Part shown: piece after piece, positions 10,176-22,900 of the stretch
Layout: the number at the start of each line of letters is the position of its first letter
Position numbering within the stretch: the first letter of the stretch is position 1
Assembly: GCF_028583425.1 (NCBI RefSeq)
Contig: NC_072791.1
Coordinates: 43,035,368-43,099,367, forward strand
Direction of reading: 5' to 3'
From: Eublepharis macularius
Taxonomy: Eukaryota; Chordata; Lepidosauria; Squamata; Eublepharidae
DNA length: 64,000 nucleotides
Position numbers and translations under genes: made by a program
Notes under the pieces: generated by a model
What the model was told of the DNA's origin: nothing
Database searches by the model: none
What the model saw: the letters and a program-made list of their open reading frames with translations, nothing else

Positions 10176-12534
10176 TAACGAGAAAAGGCTTAATATGGAC
10201 TGTTATTTTAGGATTTAGCATTTTGGGAAGTGTTGGACTAGCAGACCTCTGGAGGGCCTGCAAAAACAAGTATAACATCAGGTTCCACTAAATACACTAA
10301 ATACTAAAGCAGCTAGAGAGGACAGCTGTGCTTCCTCCCATCCATTTCCTCTTTCCCTTGTTGTGTAGGAAACCTACTCACAGCAGCAAGTAAGGGAGGG
10401 TTAGTGGATAAGACCAAGGAGATAACTGGAGGGGGGAGCAGATGCTGCTGGCTATCGCACTGCATCCCAGGAGTGAAAGGAATGTGCCTAGTGTTTGCAA
10501 AGAAGGACCCCTTTATGTACATGTGCACACATGTACATTATAGAGTTCTTGGCTGAGCTAATTTCTTTCTAGATGCAAGGTGCAATAAAAGCCTGAAAAT
10601 GCAGGCACTGGACACAAGCAGCCTTGGTGCACAGGCTGAATCATTGTAATCCTTTAGAAATCCATGCATCTGTCTGAAACCAGCCCCCAGCCTCTGATCA
10701 ATATTCTCTGCCAATATTTAATGTGGGTAACATGGAGTGGGTGCAAAAAACCTAGAGGCAGTGTGAAGAAGAGATCATAAAGGATTCACTAATGAATGGT
10801 GGCCAGCTCCCACGCTCATCTCAATCTCTGCCAAGTAGGTGGAAAGCCCAAGTGCCGAGGCGCAGGGCGAATTCTGAGAGCAGCATTTTATACTCCGTGT
10901 GGAAGGTGGGGGACAGCCAGGTCTTATGAAATTATTCAGTATTTAGTGGGCATGCCCTAGAATCTGTTGTGGAGGAAGCGCAATGTAGGAATCCAAAATA
11001 CTATTGCCCACAACTCCTACTTTCTGCCAAGGAACTTTTAACAGCTACCGGAATGAAGATGATGGTTCCTGATGCCTAAATCTGCCCAAGCTCACATTTT
11101 TCATGCTTGGTCATATATTGAAGATGCTGGTAGGGCTGCTGCCATTACATTTTACAATGCAATCCTGAACAGAGTTACACCCTTCCAATCCCATTTAAAT
11201 CTGGGTTAGAAGGATGTAACCCAGCATCCCAAGGATGCTTACGATGGCACTGTTAGTATTTAACAGTGTGGCAGGTGCTGTCCTGTGTGATTTTTGTCAC
11301 ACACGTGTCACAGGTTTGAGAATCTTGAAAGTTCTTCATTTGACTCATGAGAAGCGTCAGAGCCCATTCCTGGCCTGACATTGCATCCTCTGACCTTCAA
11401 ATCATTCTCACTAAACCACTATTCATGTGGACTGGTTCTTGGTGCTCAGGAAGAAAAAGACACTCTGCACATGCTCAGGGGTGATGTACTCTTCAGAACT
11501 ACTTCATAGGCCCCCAGACAGCTGAGGGCACCCTCCAGACCTGGAGCCCCAAGTAGTCACTTGTGTCACCTGCCCCTAAATCCTGATGATGATGATAGAG
11601 AGGCCCAATGGAACCCTAAACAGAGTTACACTTTCCAAGTACATTGAAGAAAATTGTCTTCGAATGATGTAACTGTTTAAAAATTGCCCTGCCATTGTTA
11701 ACGCTGGTCTGTGGACAGTAGCAGCAGGAGCAGAAATCCAGGACAAGTGAGAATCCAGGCAGTGTTTGTGTGGACAGTGTGTCTGCTCCTCAGTTGTGAA
11801 ACCCACCAGGCAAACTTAAGCAACCCTCTTTTTCCTTGTCTAAGCTACTGCCCAGGACTGTTGCAAGTACAAAAAAAATAGGAAAGCAACTTGGAGGTAG
11901 GATTGGGAAGGGGTTTACCAGTGTGATAACTAGATAAGTATGAGTCTTCACTAGAAAACAAAAGATTGCTCACTTTCAGCTGTGCTCTCATGCTCGCTTT
12001 GTGCTTTTTCACTTGGCAGCAGATAGATAGATCAGGAACAAATCTCTGCAACACTTTTCTCTCTTGTATGGTCAGTGGTGACACACAAGTTCACAATGTG
12101 AAAAGTGCAGCTATCTTCCAACCTGTAGCTCATACAATCAGACCCTTCAGCTCTTAAGACTAAAACGCTGATCTGTCTCTGCCGTGTCTGGCTGAGGAGG
12201 ATTCCACAGAGCTGGACATTTTGAATCCTCTACCAGTAGATGGCAGTGGAACGTTCAGTCAGCTTGCAAGGAATATGATTAGAAATCATTCAAATGCATA
12301 CCGTTCTAATATGAACTCCCAGGTCTACAGTCACTGAACTTTTACTAGTGTTAGGCAGTAACATGTAAATCTGCCCCCGCCCCTGTGTAGCTATGCTGCC
12401 TTTTACTTAGGCTGTGTCCATACAGGCACAAATCTACCACTGAACTCATTGCTATGGCAAATGCAGAGACATTCACAATGACAACAGACCACCCACAGGG
12501 GGCAATTAGCTGTCTTTCCTCCTATTCTTTTGCG
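10176..12534. other. Mostly featureless; two short palindromic repeats
   Basis: I see no coding similarity. 11156-11230 and 11608-11672 share a small foldback pattern ('cagagttacac' against a later 'gatgtaac'), also seen at 27861-27934. The rest is unassigned. Confidence 0.5.
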
Positions 12535-13058
12535 GGATACTGGCTAGAGTGTCTGTCTAGGAACTAAGAGACTCAGGTTCAGATCCTACCTCTGCCACAG
12601 AAGCTTGCTGGTTAACCTCGGGCCACTCATGCATTCCTGGCATACCCTACCTCCCAGTAGGGATGCCAGACACCTGGTAGGGACAGGAAATCTCCTGCTC
12701 CCAGCTCTCTTTTCCCATTGTCTTTCAGAGCAGATGCAGGAGAAAAAATAAAAAAGGCTATCGGGCCAACAGCATAATATCACTTCCAGGGGAAAACCAG
12801 AAGTGATGTCAGTCCTCTCTAGGAATTGCCAAAAACTCTGTGGTTTATGGATTTTCTCCAGAAGTGACGTCACAATATCACCAGTGGTGCTCCCTCATAC
12901 AACACCTCCCCCCCCCCATTTTCCCTTGGTTTCCAGGCCATGTCTGATATTTCCACCTCTTAGCATTCTTGTGAGGATAAAATGCAGGAGTGGAGAACAA
13001 TGTATGCTGCCTTGGGTGCCCATTGGGGAGAAAGGTGGAGTATGACATTTGTTACAAA
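12535..13058 (+). mobile_element. CORE-SINE split by a hAT-like MITE
   Basis: The 5' half (12535-12657) has 'ggctagagtgtctg', box-B-like 'aggttcagatcc' and 'ctgccacagaagcttgctgg'. The 3' half (12956-13058) resumes with 'cctcttagcattcttgtgagg', 'gctgccttgggtgcccattgg' and 'ggagaaaggtgg'. The two halves join cleanly into one SINE when 12658-12955 is removed with one copy of the 8-bp flank. Confidence 0.65.
12658..12955. mobile_element. hAT-like MITE inside the SINE
   Basis: It starts TAGGGATGCCAGAC and ends GTCTGATATTTCCA, imperfect inverted ends of the same type as 5595-5817. The flanks CCTCCCAG and CCTCTTAG agree at 6 of 8. There is a C-run near 12907-12917 and no coding capacity. Confidence 0.6.
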
Positions 13059-13404
13059 TCTTAATTTTGGCTGTAGTTCACACAAAAAAGGATAATTAGT
13101 CCAGCTGTTCCTTCATCCCATATTGCTACAACTGTTTTAGTGGAAGTCAGAAGTTCTCATTCAGTATTCAAACTATTGTTAAATACTGCAAACATTTTAA
13201 AATTGGCCACCAGCCTTCAGGATGATAGTGGGACTAGCAATGCCAAAATGAAAGGAATCCAAACATTCTGGCCCATATTAAATCCAGAAACCCCTACCTT
13301 GCATGCCATTTGTAATGGAAGCTAAGATTCTCTCTTTGTGGCAGGGTATAATTAAGCAGAAAATAAAGCTGGGAGACTCAAAATTGACCACCAGCTTCAG
13401 GAAG

Positions 13405-13576
13405 ATTTTGGGAGCCAGGTTCAAATCTGTACCCTGCCACAGAATCTTGCTGGGTGCCTCTATGCCAGTGTAATCTACTGCACAGGGCTGTTGTAAGGAT
13501 AAATGGGGAATAGGAGAATGCTGTAAGCTGCTTTGGTTCCCTATTGGTGAGGCAAGTGGGGTATAAATGAAGTAGC
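13405..13576 (+). mobile_element. CORE-SINE, 5'-truncated
   Basis: 'ccaggttcaaatctgtaccc', 'gccacagaatcttgctgg', 'cacagggctgttgtaagga', 'gtaagctgctttggttccc' and 'gtggggtataaatgaagta' follow the SINE order seen at 6745. Confidence 0.65.
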
Positions 13577-16132
13577 TGTATAATAATTGCAAGTAGCCAG
13601 GGGACAGGTGTTTCTGGAGATAAGCTGGGACAGGATGTAGCTGCCAGGAAGGTGGAGGCAGCACAGAAAGAGCAGGAGGAGTATATTGCATCCTTTACAC
13701 AAGAAACCTTGAGACAGTTTGCAAATTAACAGGTCTTCTTTAGCATCATACACTCTGGAATAATACTTGAGAAGAAGCAGCACAGCAGAGGCAACAACTG
13801 TATTGAAATATTTACAGTAGAAAAATGTGGCCAACACCAATTTTGGAGTTAGCCCGCAGAACGTCACAGAGCCCCTATAAAACAATAATGGAGTTGGCGA
13901 ACAGAGTGAGCGGGTAGGGTCATGTTGATATACATTGAAGAGAGAAAGAGAGAGAGATACCATACAGAATCTTTTTAGCCAACATAGTACATACACATTT
14001 CTGTTCCTTTTCAAATTTCTTTAAAATGTTTGTGCTGAAAACATATCTCAAAAGGGCTTATCAAACTATCCACAGCAAACTCCGCTGTTTATTCTCTTTA
14101 ATGCATAATATAAAGCTTTTTAATTTAAGGAAAAGGTGAAACATGCTCCCTCAACAAGGAGACGAGTTCTCCATTTCTTCTCACAAGTTACTAACTACTT
14201 CCCTGAGGAACTAGCCATTGATGCTTCTCATCCTGGTGGGAAATCACTCCACCTTCTCATTCAGGTGTAAATTATATTTTAAACTGAATAGGCTCATCAG
14301 ACCAGAGGAGAAAATCTTCTCATCTAGCCCTTTTGTGTAATGTGAGAGAGTTTTGTTATTCAAAAAGCTTCTCTCCTTAAAAAATTATTTTTTATCCTTT
14401 GTATGTACTGTTTCAAATGTCCAAAAAACTCCAAAATCAGGTGCTTTGTGTTTATAAAAAAAGCAAAACTCTTTGTTATAAATTTCTTTAGACAATAGAG
14501 GTAATATCTTGCATCAGCTGATCGTTGTTTCCTTCCTTCTTCGTAATACATATTGTTTTGCATTTAGCCTCCGACATGAATAACTGAGTTAGTGCGGTGG
14601 CCTGGAATAGTCAGTTGTTGAAGGAGAGCTAAACAGTTTGCAATCCAGCCTCTATGAGTAAGGGGGACATTGCCAGTTTGGCTGGGATAACAGGAGCAGG
14701 TTGAGAATGGGAAATGACCCTAAGTAGTAAAAAGGTAAAAGTTAGTCCCCTGTGCAAGCACCAAGTCATTACTGACCCATGGGGGGACGTCACATCACGA
14801 CATTTTCTTGGCAGATTTTTTACGGGGTGGTGGGGACACTAATAAACTGAGGTAGCTCTGGTGAGGATGAAGATTATGACTGGATCACTAGATGTGTAAT
14901 TTATATATTAAAAAATCAGTCAGGGAGAAGAGCCAAATTTGGATCAGAGCAGCAGTACTTGGGGGAGGGGTCACTTTTTGCTTCCACATTGTATGTCCAA
15001 TAAAAATGCCCCTGTTGCTTTAAGCCCTGATAGGGAAAAAAGACAGATGCCCACATTATGCCAGTTTTCTTTCCAGTGTTGTACAGAGGTTAAGATTAGA
15101 ACATAGTCATAAGGATAACCCAGGGTAAATATAGTCTTGGGACCCTCCTCCTGCAGCATCTCAAATGCTGCCAATGAAGTACTGAAGTACATGGAATAAT
15201 GGTGATAAATATATTGTATTGTAGAGCATATAGCATTAAAATCACTAGAAAGATGAACAGGCTTCTTAGTTGACTCTGTAAACTACTACACTGAAAGTCA
15301 AAAGAGAAAGGTCAGCTGACTTTGTTTTGCCACTAACCTTAAACAATACACACCAATATGTTTGGACCCTCATTCTTGAGGGACCCTGGGGCAATTTGCC
15401 CCCCTCCTACCCGCACATCCTTGTGGCGGGGTAAGACTTAGAGCAGCCTTGGGAACTAGTTTCAGTCAGGGAAATGATACAGGAATGAAGATTTTTTTTA
15501 AAAAAACCCTTTCCACAGCACCACAACTTTAGTCTGTATCAGCCCAGCCCCCCCCGCCCCCCCAACACACACACAAACACCATTGGAGGCTGCTTTTCAC
15601 AGCTCAACTATACATCTAAGAATCAAAAGAATCTGGCCTGAGGATGGAAGTAAGAGAGGAAAGTGAGTTGAGGTAAGAAAAGGCTTGTCAGAAAAAGACC
15701 TCTGAATAACTTAACCACATGCCTTTGGTGGGAGGAGGCAGGAGGCCTAAGAGGCTTGATTAAGATATGCAGTGGCTAAAGGAAGTGGAACGAAGTAAAC
15801 TGCATCCTGAAAAACAGAAATAGGTAGGGAGAGGCATGGAGAGAACAAAATAAGGAGTTAAAGAGAAAGACCTGTGGGAGCTATGCCTCACTAATGGGAC
15901 AGAAGTGGGCAAATCAAGGAAGGTACAGTGGTCTGAGGACTGTGGCCCAGGGAGCCAAGGAGGCGTAAGGCGGCTAAGCCTGTGTAGTATCTAGGCCCTT
16001 GCAGGGGAATTCTGCAAGATTCATCACTGAAGCACTGTGATCTAGCAGTCCTAATGGAACAGTGAGAAGCATCCATTTCTTTTCTTATTGCAGGCTCCTT
16101 GCCACATATTCAGCTGCAGATGGGAGTAGGAG
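13577..16132. other. Mostly featureless intergenic sequence
   Basis: At 14728-14830 there is a fragment ('tagtcccctgtgcaagcacc', 'acccatggggggacgtcaca', 'tttcttggcagattttttac') that I recognise as the 5' part of a widespread reptile SINE. It is cut at both ends. Short GA-rich and C-rich tracts occur at 13943-13960 and 15548-15564. I see no coding similarity elsewhere. Confidence 0.45.
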
Positions 16133-16351
16133 TAGAGTTGCCAAGCGCAGCTTGCAAGATTCTGAGAGATTTGCGGGAGGTGCATGGAGAGGGTGTAGTC
16201 TGGAGACGGGAGGGAGCTCAGTGGGGAAGTGATGCAATAGAGTCCACCCTCTGAAGCTGCCATTTCTTCCAGTGAAGTGGAACTCTGTAGTCTGGAGATC
16301 AGTTGTCATTCCTGGAGAACTCCAGGCCCCACCATGAGACTAGTAATCCTA
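16133..16351. mobile_element. MITE-like repeat (gttgcc family)
   Basis: It contains 'agagttgccaagcg' at one end and the family block 'gtagtctggagatcagttgt', 'ggagaactccaggcccc' towards the other, as in 37060-37266 and 49020-49228. The ends are eroded and no target duplication is visible. Confidence 0.55.
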
Positions 16352-16515
16352 GAGAAGAGCCTAGATGCTTTTCCAAAGCACCCCTTAGAAGACAGCCTTT
16401 TCTTCACAAATCTGACATCACTTCCTAACCGCCATGGTAAAACAAAATATTCCCGCAGTTCCAGTCTCCTCCCACATCCTACTCTTTGCCTTTGTGCATA
16501 TTGGAGTATCCCCAA

Positions 16516-16736
16516 ACCAGGGCCGTTTCCACACGGCTTACCTCTGCCCGTAACGACCCGGTAGATCGCGCAAAAAACACGGAAGATCGCGTTTCCTTGC
16601 ACGAGATTTGCGCGACGTCACATGACATCACATGACGTCGCGCAAATCTCACGCGAGAAAACGCAATCTTCCGCGTTTTTGCGTGATCTACCGGGTCGTT
16701 ATGGGCAGAGGTAAGCTGTGTGGAAATGGCCCTGGT
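16516..16736. mobile_element. 221-bp near-perfect palindromic MITE, CpG-rich
   Basis: ACCAGGGCCGTTTCCACACG at the left end is matched by the inverse complement at the right end. The arms continue inward for about 100 nt each (through 'gacccggtagatc', 'gcgcaaatctcgtg', 'acgtca') to a centre near 16626. Only a few mismatches occur. CpG density is far above the surroundings. I could not find a convincing target-site duplication. Confidence 0.8.
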
Positions 16737-18548
16737 ATTTTAAGTGCCAGGAGCACTGATGTCAGAGCAAGCCCCACGGGGATTACACCCATCACTGTTA
16801 ATCCAAATGACAATCTGGAGTCTAGTAAGAATAATGTGGATGGCAAAGTTCCAATGAGTGTGGAATGTGGATACTTCTTCCCATCTAGGTACCTCATCCT
16901 TGAGGCAACCTTCCCACATATACACATGCGAAGAAATACACTTCTGTTTTAGCCCCACAGTGGTAATACAGCCATGTGGGAAGCTGCTACGTGGATACAA
17001 CTTTGGTTGCATCTTTTAACAAAGACGCCAGCAAAAGGCTCCTGCAGACAAATTCGTTATCTCCCGCAAGAGAAAAAGCCATCCACAACCCAGAGCTGTG
17101 ACCTTGTTATAGTTTGTAATGAGCTGACGGGAAAATATTTCTGCCTGATTAGAATCCTTAATGAGCTCCTGATTATTATAAGAGCAAGCTGGCCAGCCTC
17201 CCATTTTGTCCCATCTCTAATGGCAGCAGAATAGCTTCAGCGGCCCCTTTTGATGGCTCTTTAAAATGCTAGAGGTACAGCATTTCTGTTGTCAGTGTTT
17301 GCATTCACCTCATACTCATTGGATAATAAAATACACATTTGCCTTTTCTGTCTCAGACATACTTTCATTGTTCAAGGGTTCACTCTGAATTCCATCAGAG
17401 TTATAAGTTTGCTCAAACATCTGCTGGTTCAGCTCACATCCTGTTTGCCGATTGAGCCCAGAGAGCCAATTTTTCAACAGACTTTTTGTTCATCAACCTT
17501 TTCATTACTGTTCAGCAGGTGGCTTCAGCCACTCCTTCCTAACCACAGAACTTCACAATCAGGGTTTTTTGCTCATGATTACTGCCAACGAAGTTCTCCT
17601 CCCCGCAACACCACAGTTGCCTACTGTGCTGCTGCACTGCTCAGCAGACTATTATTTAAATAGATAATTAAATCAGTCTATTTATGAATGCTGTGTTTCA
17701 TCTAAGTAGTTCTTTCCTACGTTAATGGCTGCTGATTGGTTTGGATTGGCGGTAGTTTTGCACATGTACCATTTTCCAAAAACCCAGTGCAAAGCTGTTT
17801 GGCAGGCATTGAATGCCAAACTGGACAGACTTGGTGATCAGCTCATGTATGGTCAACAACTGAACTTAGTAAATAAAGCTGTCAAACATGTTCACCACAA
17901 AATTCTTAGCATCTCTTCAAAATTGCCACCGAATGTATCAGTTTTGCTTCTTTTTTAAAAAAAAAATACAGTAGCCTGCCTTTTATGAGATCTACATACA
18001 TGCAAACTTCTGTTTATCTTCCACGAGTTTTCTCAAGAGTTAATATTGGGTTTTCTTGTTTCACTCTGAAAACCAACTATACAGAATGTGGAGGCAGTTC
18101 TCTCTCGGAGTCTTAAGTCAGCCAAGTCTCAAAGGGAAAAAGGGGACTCCCACTCATTCCCTGGGTACATCTGCAAACATCACGAAGCAAAAATTGCAAA
18201 CCTCAGTTTCTAGTAAAGATGATAGTATAGGAAGCATGCATTGCTGTCAAGTGGAAATTACAATATGAAGTGTTTAAAAAACAAATCCTGTCATCAGGGT
18301 TGGCTTGTAAAATGAGCGAATGGGCTTCTAGTAGAGTAGGCAGGAGTCCATATCATAAAAACACCACTAAAGCTGGTAGAAATGACCCCCTTTTTCCTGG
18401 TAGCATCTGGATAAGTAAGCCAGAACAAAAAGAGTCCCATAGATCTCAAAATAAATCTTGAAAGAGGCCCATGTTACTTTGAAGGGTGGGGGTCCTTTTA
18501 TTAAGTGACAGCTTTTGCTTTTTTAACATCTTGTGAATATTTGGAAGT
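16737..18548. other. No recognisable feature
   Basis: No repeat borders and no coding similarity that I can support. Open frames here are short and without family motifs. Confidence 0.5.
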
Positions 18549-18576
18549 CACACACACACACACACACACACACACA
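18549..18576. repeat. (CA)n microsatellite
   Basis: Fourteen uninterrupted CA units. Confidence 0.95.
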
Positions 18577-19848
18577 AGAAGAACGCCTTCATTGAGCAAG
18601 TACAAGCAAGCTGATGATGTTCTAGCACCTTTCTGCTCCAAGATTCATGATATCAGATGCAAACCTTGGAGTGATAAATCTATTCCTGTAGACTTGGCTT
18701 AGGAATCCACTGTCACTTGAGCTTACGGAGAGCCATCAGTTTAGCAGCAAAGGAGTTCCTGGTATATGTGTGTGAAAGGAATGTCATGATGTTCAAACAA
18801 CAGCATTTGAAAACTATACTGACTTTGTTCACTGTGCCTGTTTTCTGTCAAGCTGGGTACCTCACATAATCACCTTGAAGATTTCCTTGCAATTCGGGAT
18901 GAATGGCTTTCCTCAAGAAGCTTTGCACCTGCACAATGGCAGCTGGTGGCTTGCCTGTTGGCCACTGTTTCAAAAAAAAAAATTATGTTGGGGAGGGTCT
19001 TAAAAATTATCCCACCTCTACCTTTGCTTGATGTAGCTTATGATCAAAAACATAAAACATAGCCATAAAAACACAGCAGCAATATTTTATAAACATTCTA
19101 TAAACAACAAAACTACAAATTGTACCAAATTGAAGCATGTTGAAAATTTACTGGCTTGCTTAGATTATGTGTGCCTTGGGTCATCCTGGGCAGGTTATAC
19201 AGCATTAAGATCAGCTGCATTAGAGTGCATGTAACTCCTTTTGTGCCTGCACAGGTGGTGACATTCATCAGTCAGTGGCATTTGTCATTCTAGTGCCTGC
19301 TCAGAACTTACTGGACCAAACTACAGTTCCCAGGAGGCAGTGCCCGAATGCATAAATTCAATTAATACAAATAAATGCAGTCACGCTCATATTTGGAAGT
19401 TAGTCAAAATGGATAAAGCTGGAACACCAGAGTGAAAAACCACACCATTTTCTCCTACAAGTGTGGACAATAGCAATGAAGCATCACACACACAAACAAA
19501 CATGAAGAGTGAGGGGGACAGTGTGAAAATTCATGATTCGGTTTTGAATGTTAAAAATGAACTCCCCCCCCCTCCAAGTGCCTGAGAGGCTGTTTTGAAA
19601 TTTGCAATCAAATTGTGATCCAAACAGAGGAGTGACCGAGTGTCCCTGGTTTCTGATTCAGTCTCCCAGTAGAGGGCAGAGGTGATAGAGTCTAGGCAAT
19701 TTGCTAAAAGCAATTTTTCCCCTCATCATGAGTAGAATGTAGCATATTTAATACAAAATAGTTGGTAGTGGCCTCAAAGAGTGCAGGTCACTGACAGCTG
19801 TATCACTTGCCAATAGTAAGCAAGGCAATGATAAACATTAAAGGCATA
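18577..19848. other. No recognisable feature
   Basis: AT-rich sequence without detectable genes or repeat borders. Confidence 0.5.
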
Positions 19849-20050
19849 AATCAAAAAGAGTCCAGTAGTACCTTTAAGACTAACCAATTTTATTGTGGCA
19901 TAAGCTTTCGAGAATCACAGTTCTCTTCGTCAGATGCATCTGTGATTCTCGAAAGCTTATGCTACAATAAAATTAGTTAGTCTTAAAGGTGCTACTGGAC
20001 TCTTTTTGATTTTGCTACTACAGACTAACACGGCTAACTCCTCTGGATCT
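19849..20050 (-). mobile_element. Foldback repeat, copy 2, with 12-bp target duplication
   Basis: Arms 'gagtccagtagtaccttta...cataagctttcgagaatcac' (about 19857-19926) and their inverse complement (about 19940-20010) form a long hairpin; then 'gattttgctactacagacta' and 'cacggctaactcctctgg' follow. The insertion is flanked by ATTAAAGGCATA at 19837-19848 and again at 20051-20062, a perfect 12-bp duplication. That length does not fit hAT (8) or Tc1 (TA) but does fit LINE-mobilised insertion. Orientation is taken from the family's unpaired block. Confidence 0.8.
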
Positions 20051-20939
20051 ATTAAAGGCATAGTATAGGGTTTCTCTCTCAGACTGCCATCCGCTAGTAG
20101 GTACCTATGTTTACTCTTCTTTCTGCTCTGTATCATCCTCTCTCAAGCACAGTTCCATTTCTTAGATTCCTGCTGCCTTCTATGGTGCAGTCCTTGATTA
20201 AGAGAGATTAACTCCACCGCCACCTCCTCCTAGTCTGCTCTTCTGAAGATTATCATTTCATGCTAGGAACAGATAATCCCATCAACAAGCTGGCCAACTG
20301 CCACCAACAGGGCTGATTAAAATCCTTTGGCTCCTTCAGACGCTCCAAATTTTCTCCCGGGTTCTTACTCTTTGATTGGCTGAAGACATAGAGACGTGGC
20401 AGGTCATGGGTGGTACTGGTTGTTTTGATTTTAATAAAATAGACATTGAGAATGATTGCAATATCTGTAGTCAACATTTGGAATGCAAATTACATTCCAG
20501 TGTGGTAAACACACACATAATTATGTCAAGAGAAGATGCACATCATTGCCCCCTGGTGTCTAGGAGATACATTGCATGGTCTTACCACATTTACAAAATG
20601 GTGGCTTAATCATTGATAATGGAAAGATGCTCTTGCACAGCTCTGTTAATTTGGTTTCTTACCTGCCTGAGAACTCATCCCTGCCTGCCGATACAATTAA
20701 AAGGATGGACATCTAAAAGAAAAGCAAGGTTAGGAAGAGAATGGACCAAAGTGGACTGACCTGTTTCACTGCAGAAATATCCTGGGACAGAGTTCCCAGG
20801 TCCCCAGTTGGGGCAGGGGATCCTAGCTTCCGCACCCTGCTGCCTCTTACCTAGCCAGCAAGAGGGGAAAGGTGCACAGAATGGGAAAAAATACCTCCCA
20901 CGGGGGATGGGAAGGCTGTATTATAGGGAGGTGGTCTCA

Positions 20940-21620
20940 AAGAGATTCTTCACTAATGAGATAGGGACCACAGACTTCACCACTATGTTCCCTTACGTCC
21001 TATCTGTTGCTTTAAGTATGGGCTCCTATGCTTGAAGTATGATCCTACTGGGTAGTTCTATATTGTCTTATGTCAGTCCTAGAATTTCTTATGCTCTGTT
21101 TCAGCATTTCTTCAAATCTGCATACATCAGTATCAATATCTATCTGCATCAATATCTATCTCAGCCTTTCCTCAAATTATGGGAAAGGAATTAGATATAA
21201 AGTATAGAAAGAAATACTTTTTAAAGAAGATCCCAGTGCCATTACTGATTTCCTCTCTTAGCTACATCTTGTAAGATAATTTGAAAAATGTGTTGAATAT
21301 TAAGCCCTCTGTCAATAATTTAACTTAACATTTTCTATATTTGTTTGTGTTTTTTGTAATTTTGTGTTTGTAATTTAGACAATGGTTGTTTTTCTTCCTG
21401 CTTTTTATGTGAACAATTAATAAAATAATATTTTTAAAAACTCTGTATTGGATTTTTGCTACTGTTATGTCTTTGTAAACTTGCATTTATTTACTCTATG
21501 GCATTGTGTATTGAAATGTCCTTGATATTGATTGTACTAATCTCACACTACGTAATCCGCCTTGAGTATCAATGAGAAAGGTGGACTATAAATGACATAA
21601 ATAAACAAACAAATAAAAAC
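20940..21620 (+). mobile_element. L2-like LINE tail interrupted by an L1-like 3' end
   Basis: 20998-21116 and 21443-21620 are one tail, matching copy 1540-1752. Between them, about 21117-21442, sits an AT-rich block ending 'taaaataatatttttaaaaa', the form of an L1 3' UTR with poly(A). The tail ends with 'gtaatccgccttgagtatca' and (AAAT)n. Confidence 0.5.
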
Positions 21621-22057
21621 CGTCACACCAGGAATGATGTCATTCTCAGTGCAACAAGGGAGGGAAGGCCTCCGCATGCAGAAGAGGAGTATTTTTGCTT
21701 AAAATTGGCCAAAGATTGGAGACTGGCCAGAAGTTAGGGCTAGATTTGCCAGGGGTCCTATGGGTCCAAGCAGTAGTACAGGGGGATGGGGGCAGAGGAA
21801 AACAGGGTACTAGCTTCCCATCCATGCTCATAGTGCAGGCATGGTCTCTCCCTTCACAAAGGAATCCCGGGGAACTCTAAAATGGAGCTGGGTGAAAACC
21901 ATCCCTTTGGAGGCGGTTTTCATTCAGCTCTTCTTACTGGGATTCCTTTGCGAAGGGGGAGTGCAGGAGTACATGCACATGCTTCTCCTCACCCCTGTGC
22001 TTCCTCCCCCACAAACCAGGTGAGCAGGGCAGGAGGGCAGAAGGTGGGGGTGGAGAT

Positions 22058-22900
22058 TAGAGATGGGCACAAACAGAAAAAAACAAACATGATGTTCGTT
22101 GTTCGTTGCCATCCACGAACAGGGGCTCACGGACAACCACGAACATAGCCCTGTTCACAAATATGTTCATGGTTGGCTGTTAGTGGGGGCCAGCAGGCTC
22201 TCCTCGAGCCATCATCCAAGTCAAGATCCCTACTGCACCACTCCCAGAAACCTGACCTGAGCAAGCACCAGGAAAGGTACCAATAATAAATAATAGCTTG
22301 GCCCTAGAGCCTGGCAGCAGCCCTGGAACTCGAAGGGGTAGATCCCTACCACACCACTCCCAGAAACCTTACCTGAGCAGGCTGCAGGAAAGGTACCAAT
22401 AATAAATAATAGCTTGGCCCAGAGCCTGGCAGCAGCCCTGGAACTTGAAGGGGTAGATCCCTATCCCACCACACACAACGAAAATTCAAGCTCCAATGCA
22501 CTCTATCAAAATGCCAACAGCAACTGTCTCTCCCTCTCCACTGTCTGCAAACTAAGCCAGAGCTGGGAGCCCCCCTCCCCCCTGCTCTTTGCTTCCTTGT
22601 AACAAATTTGGAGCTCCACACTTGAAAGGAAGACCTGCCTATCAAGCTAAATTGGGCTTCGATTGGGGTTTCCAGGGCAACAGCAGGAGTTCAGACAGAG
22701 TTCAGACAATCCCTGCCTAAGTTGCTAAGTGAATTGATTGCAGGTGCCAGACTGTCTGGCCTGACGAATAGCAACGAATGAGGCTTGCAACAACCACCTG
22801 TTCGTTTAGAATGGGGCCTCACAAACAGCTTGTTCACGAACAGCAGATTGGGCTGTTCGTGGCCTTTTTTTGTTCGTATTGCTGTTCATGCCCATCTCTA
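22058..22900. mobile_element. Non-autonomous hAT (TAGAGATGGGCA ends)
   Basis: The termini TAGAGATGGGCAC and GCCCATCTCTA are inverted, with subterminal repeats of GTTCG/CGAAC at both ends, as expected for transposase binding sites. It is flanked by a perfect 8-bp duplication GTGGAGAT (22050-22057 and 22901-22908), the hAT signature. It has no transposase ORF. An internal block ('ggggtttccagggcaacag' onward) is shared with the hAT at 33262, so both belong to one family. Confidence 0.9.
22225..22470. repeat. Tandem duplication of ~116 bp inside the hAT
   Basis: The block starting 'gatccctac' repeats at 22225, 22341 and (partial) 22456, with about 95% agreement including 'aaaggtaccaataataaat'. 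Confidence 0.85.
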
